Shown piece after piece: positions 43,656 to 53,100 of a stretch of DNA of 64,000 nucleotides. The number at the start of each line of letters is the position of its first letter. Within the stretch, counting starts at the first letter, position 1. The position numbers were made by a program, and so were the translations under genes. The notes beneath the pieces were generated by a model that was given only the letters and a program-made list of their open reading frames with translations, had not been told where the DNA came from and ran no database searches. Source of the DNA: Afipia sp. P52-10 (GTDB lineage: Bacteria; Pseudomonadota; Alphaproteobacteria; Rhizobiales; Xanthobacteraceae); NCBI RefSeq assembly GCF_000516555.1, contig NZ_AZSJ01000003.1, positions 1,799,212-1,863,211 of the forward strand, written 5' to 3'.

Positions 43656-44149
43656 CGGGATTTGACATTCGCATCCCACCTCGCCGCGGGGTGCGCCATG
43701 CGAATGTCGAATCCCAGGCTCCACGAAGCTTTTATGTTTGCTCGTGGTTCTTTGATCCCAACATTTGCAGGGAGCGTTGCCACAGTGGGATGCAAATGTT
43801 GGAATCGAACCACGAGCGGAGCGGGATTTGACATTCGCATCCCACCTCGCCGTGGGGTGCGCCATGCGAATGTCGAATCCCAAGCTCCACGAAGCTTTTA
43901 TGTTGCTCGTGGTTCTTTGATTCCAACATTTGCAGGAAGCGTTGCCGCAGCGGGATGCAAATGTTGGAATCGAACCACGAGCGGAGCGGGATTTGACATT
44001 CGCATCCCACCTCGCCGCGGGGTGCGCCATGCGAATGTCGAATCCCAAGCTCCACGAAGCTTTTATGTTGCTCGTGGTTCTTTGATTCCAACATTTGCAG
44101 GAAGCGTGCCGCAGCGGGATGCAAATGTTGGAATCGAACCGCGAGCGGA
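43656..44149. repeat. Three tandem copies of a 165-bp element with two long hairpins
   Basis: Units start GCGGGATTTGACATTCGCAT at 43656, 43821 and 43986 (period 165; the last copy lacks one base). Each contains hairpin A, with 18-bp arms GGGATTTGACATTCGCAT / ATGCGAATGTCGAATCCC (one mismatch; copy 2 at 43823-43881), and hairpin B, with arms GCTCGTGGTTC-GATTCCAACATTTGCA and the complement (copy 2 at 43905-43982). Hairpin B recurs in diverged form at 56554-56608. Since 165 is a multiple of 3, the array keeps long frames open on both strands, but these are repeat artefacts. Array ends 15 bases from the stop of the next crotonase. Confidence 0.92.
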
Positions 44150-44164
44150 GCAGTGGCCGCTGGA

Positions 44165-44944
44165 TCAGCGTCCGGCCCAGCGCGGCGCACGCTTCTCGAT
44201 GAAGGCGCGCGGGCCTTCCTTATAGTCTTCGGTCGCGGCATTTCTGCGCGCAGCGACGCCGGATGCCTCGCGCAGGGCGGCATCGTCCAGGTCGAGCGCC
44301 TGACGGGCGATGCCGAGGCTCTCGCGCACCGCGATCGGTGCATTCTCGCAGATGTCGGCCGCGAGCTTCAGCGCTTCCGGCATCAGCTTGTCGCGTGGAA
44401 CCAGGCGGTTGATCAGGCCATAGTGGAACGCGCGCTTGGCGTCGAAGTGGGCGCCGGTCATGATCAGCTCCAGCGCGATCGCTTTCGGCAGGGCGCGCGG
44501 CAGGCGATAGAGGCCACCGGCGGCGGCGACGAGACCGCGCTTCACCTCCGGCAAGCCGAAGGCCGCTTCCTCGATGGCGACGATCAGGTCGCAGGCGAGC
44601 GCGATTTCGGTTCCCCCGGCGAGCGCGAAGCCGTTGACGGCTGCGATCCAGGGCTTGGTTCGCGGCTGATGCACGAACCCCGCGAAGCCGCCGCCCGGCG
44701 TGCTCAATCCGCCGGCCGTTCCCGCCGAGACTGCCTTGAGGTCGGCGCCCGCGCAGAACGCCTTGTCGCCGGTGCCGGTCAGGATCACCACCCAGATATC
44801 CGGGTCCTTCTCGCTGTCGAGCACCGCCCGCTCGATACCCTGGGCCACGTCGCCGTTGACGGCGTTGCGGGCGTCCGGCCGGTTGATGGTGACAAGCATG
44901 ACGTGGTCGGCCACCTTCTTGGTCAGAACGGCGTCGCTGCTCAT
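44165..44944 (-). CDS. Enoyl-CoA hydratase (crotonase family)
   Basis: 259 residues. Both catalytic glutamates of the hydratase are present: PEVKRGLVAAAGG and the LELIMTG helix. Oxyanion segments DKAFCAGADLKAV and NGFALAGGTEIALACD are intact. C-terminus EKRAPRWAGR. It would hydrate a (2E)-enoyl-CoA to (3S)-hydroxyacyl-CoA. Start ATG 44942-44944, with GGGAGA ahead. Last gene of a probable thiolase-like/SnoaL-like/hydratase operon (40 bases from the preceding stop). Confidence 0.92.
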   Translation of the reverse strand: MSSDAVLTKKVADHVMLVTINRPDARNAVNGDVAQGIERAVLDSEKDPDIWVVILTGTGDKAFCAGADLKAVSAGTAGGLSTPGGGFAGFVHQPRTKPWIAAVNGFALAGGTEIALACDLIVAIEEAAFGLPEVKRGLVAAAGGLYRLPRALPKAIALELIMTGAHFDAKRAFHYGLINRLVPRDKLMPEALKLAADICENAPIAVRESLGIARQALDLDDAALREASGVAARRNAATEDYKEGPRAFIEKRAPRWAGR

Positions 44945-44984
44945 GGTGTTCTCTCCCGATGCTTGATGTGTTGCTTGGTGATCA

Positions 44985-45374
44985 TCAGCCGTAGCTGGAG
45001 CGCGACTGCAGGCCCCAGCGGCCGTCGATTTCGGTGACGATATAGAGCGAGTGATGCACGCCGATGGCCGAGCCGTCGGCGCGCCAGCGTGTGAAGCGGA
45101 CGTCGAAGTGAACCTTCTGCGGTCCGGACAGCACCACGCGATGGCTATCGATCGAACTGCGAACCCAGCCATCCGGCCCGACCCGGTTGAGGAAGTCGCC
45201 CAGCGAGAAGCTGTCGGCAGTCGGGTAATGCACCACCCGACCGCGATTGAACAACACATGCGGGAAATGATAGGCGGCGCGGACGCCGTCCACATCGCCG
45301 CTGTTCAGAGCATCGATATAAGCCCTGATCGGAGCGAAGGCTTTTTCCGCGTCGGTGATGGTCTGGTCGGTCAT
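44985..45374 (-). CDS. SnoaL-like/NTF2-fold small protein
   Basis: 129 residues with the NTF2-like layout: helix KAFAPIRAYIDALNSGDVDGVRAAYHFPHVLF and a sheet with VHFDVRFTRWRADGS and GVHHSLYIVTEIDGRWGLQSRSS. Members include ketosteroid isomerase-like and polyketide cyclase-like enzymes and non-enzymatic chaperones. No catalytic residue can be assigned. Start ATG 45372-45374, with GGAGAGG ahead. It lies 22 bases after the stop of the thiolase-like gene and 40 before the hydratase. Confidence 0.8.
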   Translation of the reverse strand: MTDQTITDAEKAFAPIRAYIDALNSGDVDGVRAAYHFPHVLFNRGRVVHYPTADSFSLGDFLNRVGPDGWVRSSIDSHRVVLSGPQKVHFDVRFTRWRADGSAIGVHHSLYIVTEIDGRWGLQSRSSYG

Positions 45375-45396
45375 GCGCCTCTCCGAGGGCCGTCGG

Positions 45397-46917
45397 TCAG
45401 GCGGCTTTCCACTCCGGCATGCCGTCGTCCGCCTTGCTGATCGCGCCGGTGCTGCCGATCGGCGAGCGGTCGAGATCGAGCAGACGTGCGAGCGTCGGCT
45501 TGTCGCTGGCCGGGACACGGGCCAGCGTTCGCGCATTCGCCTCGGTGCGCAGGATGACGACGCCGTGCTTCACCTCGCCGTCGCGGTCATAGATCACGGT
45601 GAAGCTTTCCACCGTGCCCTTGCCGCTGGCGTCGGCTGTGAACGCCGGCACTGGTCCCCGCTTGGCATCTGCGATCGCCTGCACGCTCACATCCTCCGGC
45701 AGAACGTCGGTCGACTTCTGCGGGGTCAGCACCAGTGCGTGATGCTTGGTGACGTAGCCACCCTGGCCATAGAGCAGACCGAGCTTGGCGCCATCGCGGA
45801 CGCGGCGCACCATCGCGCAGGCGGCATGGGTCATGTAGTTGCCGAGCGGGCCGCCGAAGAACGTCAGCCCGCCGGTGACGGTCGGCTGCACGTTGGCGTC
45901 GAAGCCCAGCGTGCGCCGCGCCATCTTCGGCACGCAGGGGAAGCAGCTATAGAGCTCCATCGCATCGAACTTGGTGCCGTCGCCGCCGGCGAGATCGATC
46001 ACCGACTTCAGCACCGCATTCTGGGCGTGGCTCTCGACGTACTGATCGCGTTCGAGATAGTCGCGCGGTTCTTCCGCCGAGGCGCCGCCGAGGAAGAACA
46101 CCATCTTGCTTTCGGCAATGCCGGCGGCCTTGGCATGGGCAAGGCTGGTGACGATCAGCGCCGCGCCCTGGTTTACCATCGGATTGGCGACCATGAACTT
46201 GTTGTACGGCCAGGCGATCAGGCGGTTCTCCGCCGTCGGCGTCATGATCGTGTCCGCATCAAGCGGACGTTTCAGCCAGGCGTACGGGTTCTGCGCGGCG
46301 ACTGAGGAGTAGGTGGACCAAAGCTCGCTCGATTCGCGCAAGGTTTCGCGCGGCGTCTGCCCCCAGTGATGGGCGGTGGCGGCATCGTAGAAGGGATAGA
46401 CGGTGATCGGCTGGAACACGCCCAGCGCCACCGCCAGCGGTTTCTGATAGGACGCGCCGCGCACGATCGGCGGACCGTTCTCCGCGAACGGCGTCCACGG
46501 CAGCTTCACCTCGGCCTTCTGCGCCTTGGCGACGGAGTTCTGCGCTTCCGCGCCGCAGATCGCGCTGACCGTGCTTTCGCCGCGTTGGATGCGCAGCGCC
46601 GCCTCGTGCAGAAAGCGGATCGGCGACTCGCCATGAATTGGACCATAGGTCTTGCGCTTCGGGGCGATGCCGAGACGCTCGCAAAGCTGGCGCGGCGGAT
46701 CCTCGTAGGACCAGCTGACCATGGCAATGACGTCGAGGGAATCGATCTGAGCGATCAGCTTCGCGCCGGCATCCTGTTCGGCGCGCTTCAACGCTTCGGC
46801 CATCAGCGCCAGCGGCTCGAGACCATCCACGGGTTTGGCCGGCTTGTCGGTGATCTCGCCGATGCCGACGATGACGGGGATGCGATGTTCCGGATTGTTG
46901 TCGGGGGCGTTGGCCAT
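45397..46917 (-). CDS. Thiolase-like protein type 1 (acetyl-CoA acetyltransferase-like, extra C-terminal domain)
   Basis: 506 residues. Thiolase fold from RIPVIVGIGEITDKPAKP; the segment holding the nucleophile is STVSAICGAEAQNS and the second motif is GGLTFFGGPLGNYMTHAACAM instead of the usual GHPxGxSG, so catalytic residues are altered. Residues after about 385 form an additional domain (TVESFTVIYDRDGEVKHGVVILRTEANARTLARVP), as in the TLP1 branch of SCP2-like thiolases, whose relatives bind CoA with weak or no thiolase activity. Leads an operon with the SnoaL-like and hydratase genes. Role unclear; C-C bond cleavage in side-chain catabolism is one option. Confidence 0.8.
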   Translation of the reverse strand: MANAPDNNPEHRIPVIVGIGEITDKPAKPVDGLEPLALMAEALKRAEQDAGAKLIAQIDSLDVIAMVSWSYEDPPRQLCERLGIAPKRKTYGPIHGESPIRFLHEAALRIQRGESTVSAICGAEAQNSVAKAQKAEVKLPWTPFAENGPPIVRGASYQKPLAVALGVFQPITVYPFYDAATAHHWGQTPRETLRESSELWSTYSSVAAQNPYAWLKRPLDADTIMTPTAENRLIAWPYNKFMVANPMVNQGAALIVTSLAHAKAAGIAESKMVFFLGGASAEEPRDYLERDQYVESHAQNAVLKSVIDLAGGDGTKFDAMELYSCFPCVPKMARRTLGFDANVQPTVTGGLTFFGGPLGNYMTHAACAMVRRVRDGAKLGLLYGQGGYVTKHHALVLTPQKSTDVLPEDVSVQAIADAKRGPVPAFTADASGKGTVESFTVIYDRDGEVKHGVVILRTEANARTLARVPASDKPTLARLLDLDRSPIGSTGAISKADDGMPEWKAA

Positions 46918-47046
46918 CGCGCACGTCTCCTTATTTTGATGCCGGTCTTGCTTGCCGACGGTGACTGGAACGTTAGCGAAGAAAAATCCGCGACGATAGA
47001 CTGGCGAAAACGCCGGGCCGTGGTGCGATGCGCTTGCGACGTTTCG

Positions 47047-47799
47047 TCAGGCGGACACGGCGCTCATGCCGATCCGGCCGAGGCCCGGCAACTTGATGGC
47101 CGGTCTGCGGATATCAAGACCGATCACGCCGCCGAACAGACTGAGTTCGACACCTTCGATCCAGCCGATCGTCAATGTCAGATAGCCACCCAGCGTCGCG
47201 CGCATACCTGTGCCGGATGCCGTCGAAGACAACCAGCTTTGGTTATACGGGAAGTCCTTGCCGATCGCGGTCGGCGGCAGGACGGCGTTGATCTCCGGCA
47301 CGGCATCAAGGATCGCGGCGATGAAGGTGTTGGAGTTCGGGCCGGGCCAGGCGCGATAGTCTCCGTCGTTGCGGTAGGCGTAAGAGGCGATGGCGCTCTT
47401 GATCTTCGGAATCAGCAGTTCAGCGTCGGCACCGTCGGCGGCGAACACGATCTCCGGCGTCTCGCCGAACCAGCGGCCGTCCGCGGCAAAGCCGTTGACG
47501 CGAATGGGCGTGCCCCAGGCGGTGTAGTCGTAGCGCGTGTAGCTGGGCGCGTTCCTGTCCTTGAAGACGATCCAGCAGTGCACGGCGAAGATGCCGCGCC
47601 AGCGCACCGTCCGCGCCGCGAAGATGCGCACGGCAGCGTCATGGTTGGCCGATGCGACCGGCAGCAGGCCGGCGCTGGAGCGGTCGGCGACCTGCCAGTT
47701 CGTTGCGCGCGCGCTGAACGCATAACGCGCAGCCGACGCAGCGATGGGTGCGGCGATGACGAGAACGGCAAAGGCCAACAGCATTCGAGACAGACGCAA
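47047..47799 (-). CDS. DUF3750 family protein
   Basis: 250 residues. Signal/anchor at the N-terminus (RMLLAFAVLVIAAPIAASAARY), then the DUF3750 pattern: WRGIFAVHCWIVFKD, SYTRYDYTAWGTPIRVNG, DGRWFGETPEIVF, LIPKIKSAI and DYRAWPGPNSNTF. The function is unknown; His and Cys in AVHCW and the WPGPNSNTF motif suggest a hydrolase-like fold. Probably faces the periplasm. Single gene; start ATG 47797-47799. Confidence 0.85.
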   Translation of the reverse strand: MRLSRMLLAFAVLVIAAPIAASAARYAFSARATNWQVADRSSAGLLPVASANHDAAVRIFAARTVRWRGIFAVHCWIVFKDRNAPSYTRYDYTAWGTPIRVNGFAADGRWFGETPEIVFAADGADAELLIPKIKSAIASYAYRNDGDYRAWPGPNSNTFIAAILDAVPEINAVLPPTAIGKDFPYNQSWLSSTASGTGMRATLGGYLTLTIGWIEGVELSLFGGVIGLDIRRPAIKLPGLGRIGMSAVSA

Positions 47800-47963
47800 G
47801 ACGCTGACCGTGGGATGACGTGATGCGGGAAAGCGCTGCTCGAACTTAGGAGGCAGGGCAGTGGGAATCCAGCCATTGCCCCGCCGGCTGCGATCACATC
47901 CGCTTCAGTGTCGGCGTGGTCACGCCTTTTCAGCGGGGTGACGCCTGTTCCAGTGGAGGCGTG

Positions 47964-48746
47964 TTACGCCTTGGCCGGCCGCGGACGGTTGATGAAGGCC
48001 TGCATATGCTTGTGCGGCTCGTCGGTGAGGAACGAGCGGCCGAAGATCGGGATGCTGGCATTGACCGCCTCCGTCAGCGGCAGTTCGTCCCACTTCCGGA
48101 TCAGCACCTTCTGCGCGGCAAGAGCCTCCGCGCCGCATTCGAGCAATTCGGTCAGCAGCGTTTCGACCTCTGCATCGAGCTTGTCCGGCGCCGCGACCGT
48201 ATCGACCAGGCTCCATTGCAGCGCCGTGTCGGCACCGATCGTCGCGCCGGTCATCACCAGCCAGCGCGCCCGCGAGGTGCCCATCACCCGTGGCAGCATC
48301 GCCGCGTGGATCACCGAAGGAATGCCGACTTTCACCTCCGGCATGGCAAACTTCGCCTGGTTCGAGGCAATGCGGAAATCGCAGCAGAGGGCGAATTCCA
48401 GTCCGCCGCCGAGACACCAGCCGGGAATGCGGGCGATCACCGGCGCCGGGAACATGCGCGCGGCCTCGCAAAGGTCGCGCAGGCGGGTGATGAAGGCCTC
48501 GGCGCTGCCCTGCTGCAGGGTCGCCATCTCCTTGATATCGGCGCCGCCGATGAAGGCCTTCTCGGTCTCACCCTGAATGACGAGGGCGCGGATGCCCTTG
48601 CGCTGGCCCAAGGTTTCGATCGCCTGACGCAGGCTGTCGATCACCTTCGAATTGAGGATGGTCATCGAACCGGCGTTGCAGATGGTCAGCCGCGCCACGC
48701 CGGGGGAATCGACGTCGATACGGGCGTGGTCGGTGGGGGTGGCCAT
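47964..48746 (-). CDS. Enoyl-CoA hydratase/isomerase family protein
   Basis: 260 residues. Oxyanion segments EKAFIGGADIKEM and PGWCLGGGLEFALCCDFR are intact and the first acid is in MPEVKVG. The second hydratase glutamate position reads ARWLVMTG (Trp), so a different reaction such as isomerisation, hydrolysis or decarboxylation is possible. Start ATG 48744-48746 with AAGGA ahead; the frame continues 45 codons upstream without family sequence. It is divergent from the RND efflux operon. Confidence 0.88.
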   Translation of the reverse strand: MATPTDHARIDVDSPGVARLTICNAGSMTILNSKVIDSLRQAIETLGQRKGIRALVIQGETEKAFIGGADIKEMATLQQGSAEAFITRLRDLCEAARMFPAPVIARIPGWCLGGGLEFALCCDFRIASNQAKFAMPEVKVGIPSVIHAAMLPRVMGTSRARWLVMTGATIGADTALQWSLVDTVAAPDKLDAEVETLLTELLECGAEALAAQKVLIRKWDELPLTEAVNASIPIFGRSFLTDEPHKHMQAFINRPRPAKA

Positions 48747-48933
48747 GCAGGATGTCCTTGAGCTGGTTGCTTCGGGTGGGGTGCGGACCATGAGCGGTCG
48801 CGGCCGGCGAGGAAATCTCAGGCCCCCAGCCGGACCAGAATGAGCGAGAAATTTCAAGAGGCTGGCGCATTCGCCGCACATCCGGCGATGTTAAAGATCG
48901 TTACATTTTTGGCGCATCGCAAAATTGTGATTG

Positions 48934-48957
48934 GTGACGAATATTGACATTCGTCAC
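48934..48957. promoter_or_regulatory. Candidate TetR operator and promoter of the RND efflux operon
   Basis: Perfect dyad GTGACGAAT-N6-ATTCGTCAC (9-bp half-sites, 24 bp overall). A consensus -35 box TTGACA (48944-48949) lies inside its centre, so bound repressor would block RNA polymerase. The site is 43 bases ahead of the adaptor start at 49000, and a TetR gene ends the same operon. Sequence seen directly; regulator assignment inferred. Confidence 0.75.
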
Positions 48958-48999
48958 TCGTCAATGGATTCTCCGGCCAATTCTTCTTGGAGTCTCGCC

Positions 49000-50118
49000 A
49001 TGAGCGACCTGCCCCGATTGTCCAGCAGCCGCGTCCCAACCCCTTTCATTGCCTTCGCAGTTCTTGCCATTCTCTCGCTCGCCCTCGCCGGGTGCGACGG
49101 CCAGGCCCAGGAAGAGGCCAAGCCCGAGCGTCCGGTGCTGACCATCAAGGTGCATTACGCCCCGCAGACCCCCGATCGCAGCTTCGTCGGGACGATCCGT
49201 CCCCGAATCGAAACCGATGTCGGCTTTCGCGTGCCGGGCAAGGTCGCCAAGCGGCTGGTTGAGGTCGGTCAGGTCGTCGATGTCGGTCAGCCACTGGCGC
49301 TGCTCGACGATGCCGACCTGAAGCTGCAGGCGGAGCAGGCCGATGCGGAATTACGCGCGGCGAACGGTGTGCTGGCCCAAGCGCAGGCGGCGGAGAATCG
49401 CGCCGCGGAGCTGCGGCGGAAGGGTTGGAGCACCGACGCGCAGATGGACCAGGCCAAGGCGGCTGCGGCCGAGGCGCGCGGCCGTGTGATCCGCGCGGAA
49501 CGTTCGGTCGAGCTCACCAAGAACAATCTCTCCTATGCCACCTTGCGCGCTGACGCGCGCGGCGTGGTCATGGCAACCGCCGCCGAACCGGGGCAGGTGG
49601 TGGCGTCCGGCCAGGGCGTCGTGCGGATCGCCCGCGTCGCGGAAAAGGAAGCCGTCGTCGCCGTGCCGGAAACCCTGGTCGCGCGCGCCCAGGGCGGCGA
49701 GGCGCACGTTTCGCTGTGGTCCGAGCCGGGCAAGACCTATGCCGCCAAGTTGCGCGAGTTCGCGCCGGTCGCCGACGCCGCCACCCGGACCTATCTGGCG
49801 AAGTTCTCGATTCCTGCGGCCGACGATGCGGTGAAGCTCGGGATGACCGCGACGCTGACCCTCGCCGAGCCGGCGAGCGAGCGCGTCGCGCGGGTGCCGC
49901 TGTCGGCGGTGTTCAATCAAGGGCACGGACCGTCGGTGTTCGTTGCCGACGCGGCAACCGGCAAGGTCGAGTTGCGGCCGGTTACGGTCAAGTCCTACGA
50001 AACCCGCGATGCGGTGATCGCCGACGGCGTCAAGGACGGCGAAAACATTGTCGCGCTCGGCGTACATAAGCTCGACACCGCCCAGAAGGTGCGGGTCGTT
50101 TCCAGCCTGTCATTCTAG
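49000..50118 (+). CDS. RND efflux periplasmic adaptor, lipoprotein
   Basis: 372-residue membrane fusion protein. Lipobox LALAGC with Cys32 follows a hydrophobic signal (FIAFAVLAILSLALAG). Then the lipoyl half (VGFRVPGKVAKRLVEVGQVVDVGQPLALLD), a coiled-coil hairpin (about 105-190, ADLKLQAEQADAELRA...), and the beta-barrel domain. Start chosen at ATG 49000, with GGAG 7 bases upstream and the operator/-35 box at 48934-48957 placed correctly; starts at 48931 or 48964 would lie on or too near the promoter. Works with the RND pump 31 bases downstream. Confidence 0.92.
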   Translation: MSDLPRLSSSRVPTPFIAFAVLAILSLALAGCDGQAQEEAKPERPVLTIKVHYAPQTPDRSFVGTIRPRIETDVGFRVPGKVAKRLVEVGQVVDVGQPLALLDDADLKLQAEQADAELRAANGVLAQAQAAENRAAELRRKGWSTDAQMDQAKAAAAEARGRVIRAERSVELTKNNLSYATLRADARGVVMATAAEPGQVVASGQGVVRIARVAEKEAVVAVPETLVARAQGGEAHVSLWSEPGKTYAAKLREFAPVADAATRTYLAKFSIPAADDAVKLGMTATLTLAEPASERVARVPLSAVFNQGHGPSVFVADAATGKVELRPVTVKSYETRDAVIADGVKDGENIVALGVHKLDTAQKVRVVSSLSF

Positions 50119-50149
50119 CTAGCACAGCACGAATTCCACGGGGCGGATC

Positions 50150-53100
50150 ATGCGTCGCTTCAATCTGTCGGACTGGGCCGTTCACCACCAGCCGCTCGTG
50201 CTGTTCCTGATCATCGCCCTCTCGCTGGCGGGGCTGCTGTCGTATCAGCGGCTCGGGCGCGGTGAAGACCCGTCCTTCACCATCAAGCTGGCCGTCGTCT
50301 CGGTGATCTGGCCCGGTGCCACGGCGCTGGAAATGCAGAGCCAGGTGGCCGATCCGATCGAGAAGAAGCTGCAGGAGCTGCCCTATTTCGACAAGGTGCA
50401 GACCTACAGCAAGCCGGGCTTCTCGGCGATGCAGGTCATCTTCAAGGATACGACGCCGCCGAAGGAGGTTCCGAACCTCTTCTATCTGACGCGCAAGAAG
50501 CTGAACGATCTCCGCGCCGATCTGCCGGCGGGCGTGATCGGCCCGATGGTCAACGACGAATACGGCGACGTCGATTCGATCCTCTACATGCTGACCGGTG
50601 AAGGCGCGGACTATGCGCAGCTGAAGAAGGTCGCCGAGGGATTGCGTCAGCGCCTCCTCAAGGTGACGAACGTCGTCAAGGTCAACCTCTACGGCGTGCA
50701 GGACGAAAAGATCTACGTCGAGTTCTCGCATGCGAAGCTGGCGACGCTCGGCATCACCCCGCAGGCGCTGTTCGATTCGATCGCCAAGCAGAACGCGGTG
50801 ACGCCCGCTGGCGTCGTTGAAACCTCATCGCAGCGGGTGTCGCTACGGGTGACGGGCGCGCTGGACGGCGCCCAGGCCGTCGCGGAAATTCCGGTGGAGT
50901 CGAACGGACGCGTGTTCCGGCTGGGCGATATCGCTACCGTCACGCGCGGCTTCGAGGACCCGTCGGATTACATGGTGCGCCAGCGCGGCAAGGCGGCGCT
51001 CGGCGTCGGCGTGGTGATGGCCAAGGGCGGCAACATCCTCGAGCTTGGCGAGGACGTGAAGAAGGCCACCGACGAGTTCATGGCCGCGGTGCCGGTCGGT
51101 TTCGAGATCGAGCAGATCGCCGATCAGCCGCACGTCGTCGATCACGCCATCAAGGAATTCGTACGCGCGTTCATCGAGGCGCTGGCGATCGTGCTGGCGG
51201 TCAGTTTCCTGTCGCTCGGCTGGCGTACCGGCATCGTCGTGGCGTTGTCGGTGCCACTGGTGCTGGCGATCGTCTTCACCGTGATGAGCGTGATGGGGCT
51301 CGATCTGCATCGCATCACGCTCGGTGCGCTGATCATCGCGCTCGGCCTGTTGGTCGACGACGCGATCATCGCCGTCGAGATGATGGTCGTGAAGATGGAG
51401 CAGGGCGTGGAGCGGCTGAAGGCCGCCTCGTTCGCCTGGGACTCGACGGCCTTTCCGATGCTGACCGGCACGCTGATCACGGCGGCGGGGTTCCTGCCGA
51501 TCGGGCTCGCGCCGTCGAGCACCGGCGAATATGCCGGCGGCATCTTCTGGATCGTCAGCATCGCCCTGGTCGCATCCTGGTTCGTCGCGGTGATCTTCAC
51601 GCCCTATCTCGGGGTGAAGCTGTTGCCCACCTTCGCGTTGCATGATCCGCTGAACCACAATCCCCATGCGATTTACGAGACCCCCCTCTACAACCGCCTG
51701 CGCCGTGTCATTCAGTGGTGCGTCGACAACCGGATCAAGGTGGTTGTAGCGACTGTCCTATTGTTCGCGCTGTCGATCGTCGCCTTCGGTCGGGTGCAGC
51801 AGCAATTTTTCCCGCTGTCCGAGCGGCCCGAACTGTTCCTGCAGCTGCGCATGCCGGAAGGCACCGCGTTCAACGTGACCTCCGAGACGGCGAAGAAGGC
51901 CGAGGAGCTGCTCAAGGACGACAAGGACATCACCACCTACACGACCTATATCGGTCAGGGATCGCCGCGGTTCTGGCTCGGCCTCAACCCGCAGCTTCCG
52001 AACGAATCCTTCGCCGAGATCGTTATCGCCTCCAAGGACGTCGAAGCGCGCGAACGCATCAAGGCGCGGATCGAGAAGGCCGTGGCCGACGGCGCCCTGC
52101 CGGAAGCGCGCGTGCGCGTCGATCGCTTCAACTTCGGCCCGCCGGTCGGTTTCCCGGTGCAGTTCCGCGTGGTCGGCCCGGACACCGACAAGGTGCGCGA
52201 GATCGCCTATCAGGTGCGTGAGGTGATGCGTACGGAGAAGCGGCTGATCGAGCCGCAGCTCGATTGGAACGAGCAGACGCCTTACCTCAAGCTGGTGGTG
52301 GACCAGGACCGGGCCCGGGCCATGGGGCTGACGCCTCAGGATGTGTCGCAGGCGCTCAGCCTGCTGATCACCGGCGCCTCGGTGACCACCGTGCGCGACG
52401 GCGTGGAGAAGGTCGGCGTCGTGGCGCGGGCGATCGCCTCGGAGCGGCTGGACCTCGGCAAGGTCGGCGACCTCACGATCTTCTCGCGCAACGGTCTCGC
52501 CGTTCCGCTCTCGCAGATCGCCAAGATCGAATACAGCCACGAGGAATCGATCCTTTGGCGGCGCAACCGCGACATGGCGATCACCGTTCGCTCCGACGTG
52601 GTGGACGGAGCGCAGGCGCCGGCGGTTTCCAGTGCCCTCTGGCCGAAGCTGAAGACGATCAGCGACAAGTTGGAGCCGGGTTACCGGCTGGAAATGGGCG
52701 GGGCGATCGAGGAGTCCGAGAAAGGCAACTCGTCGCTGGCGGCGCTGTTTCCGCTGATGTTCTTCGTGATGCTGACGCTGCTGATGGTCCAGCTCCAGAG
52801 CTTCTCGAAGATGTTTCTGGTGTTCCTGACCGCGCCGCTCGGCATTATCGGCACGTCGCTGGCGCTGAACGTGACCGGCCAGCCGTTCGGCTTCGTGGCG
52901 CTGCTCGGCCTGATCGCGCTTGCCGGTATGATCATGCGCAACTCGGTGATTCTGGTCGATCAGATCGACACCGACATGCAGCACGGCATGACCCGCCGCA
53001 ATGCGATCGTCGAAGCGGCGGTCCGTCGCGCGCGGCCGGTGATCCTGACGGCGCTTGCGGCGATCCTGGCGATGATCCCGCTTTCGCGCTCCGCGTTCTG

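Noticed and set aside
43434..44225. Long open frames on both strands through 43.4-44.2 kb
   Set aside because: They arise because the 165-bp repeat is a multiple of three; translations repeat every 55 residues and contain no domain.
47913..47930. GGCGTG/CACGCC hairpin followed by TTTT
   Set aside because: It faces the plus strand where no gene ends, and its loop is only 2 bases; probably chance in GC-rich DNA.
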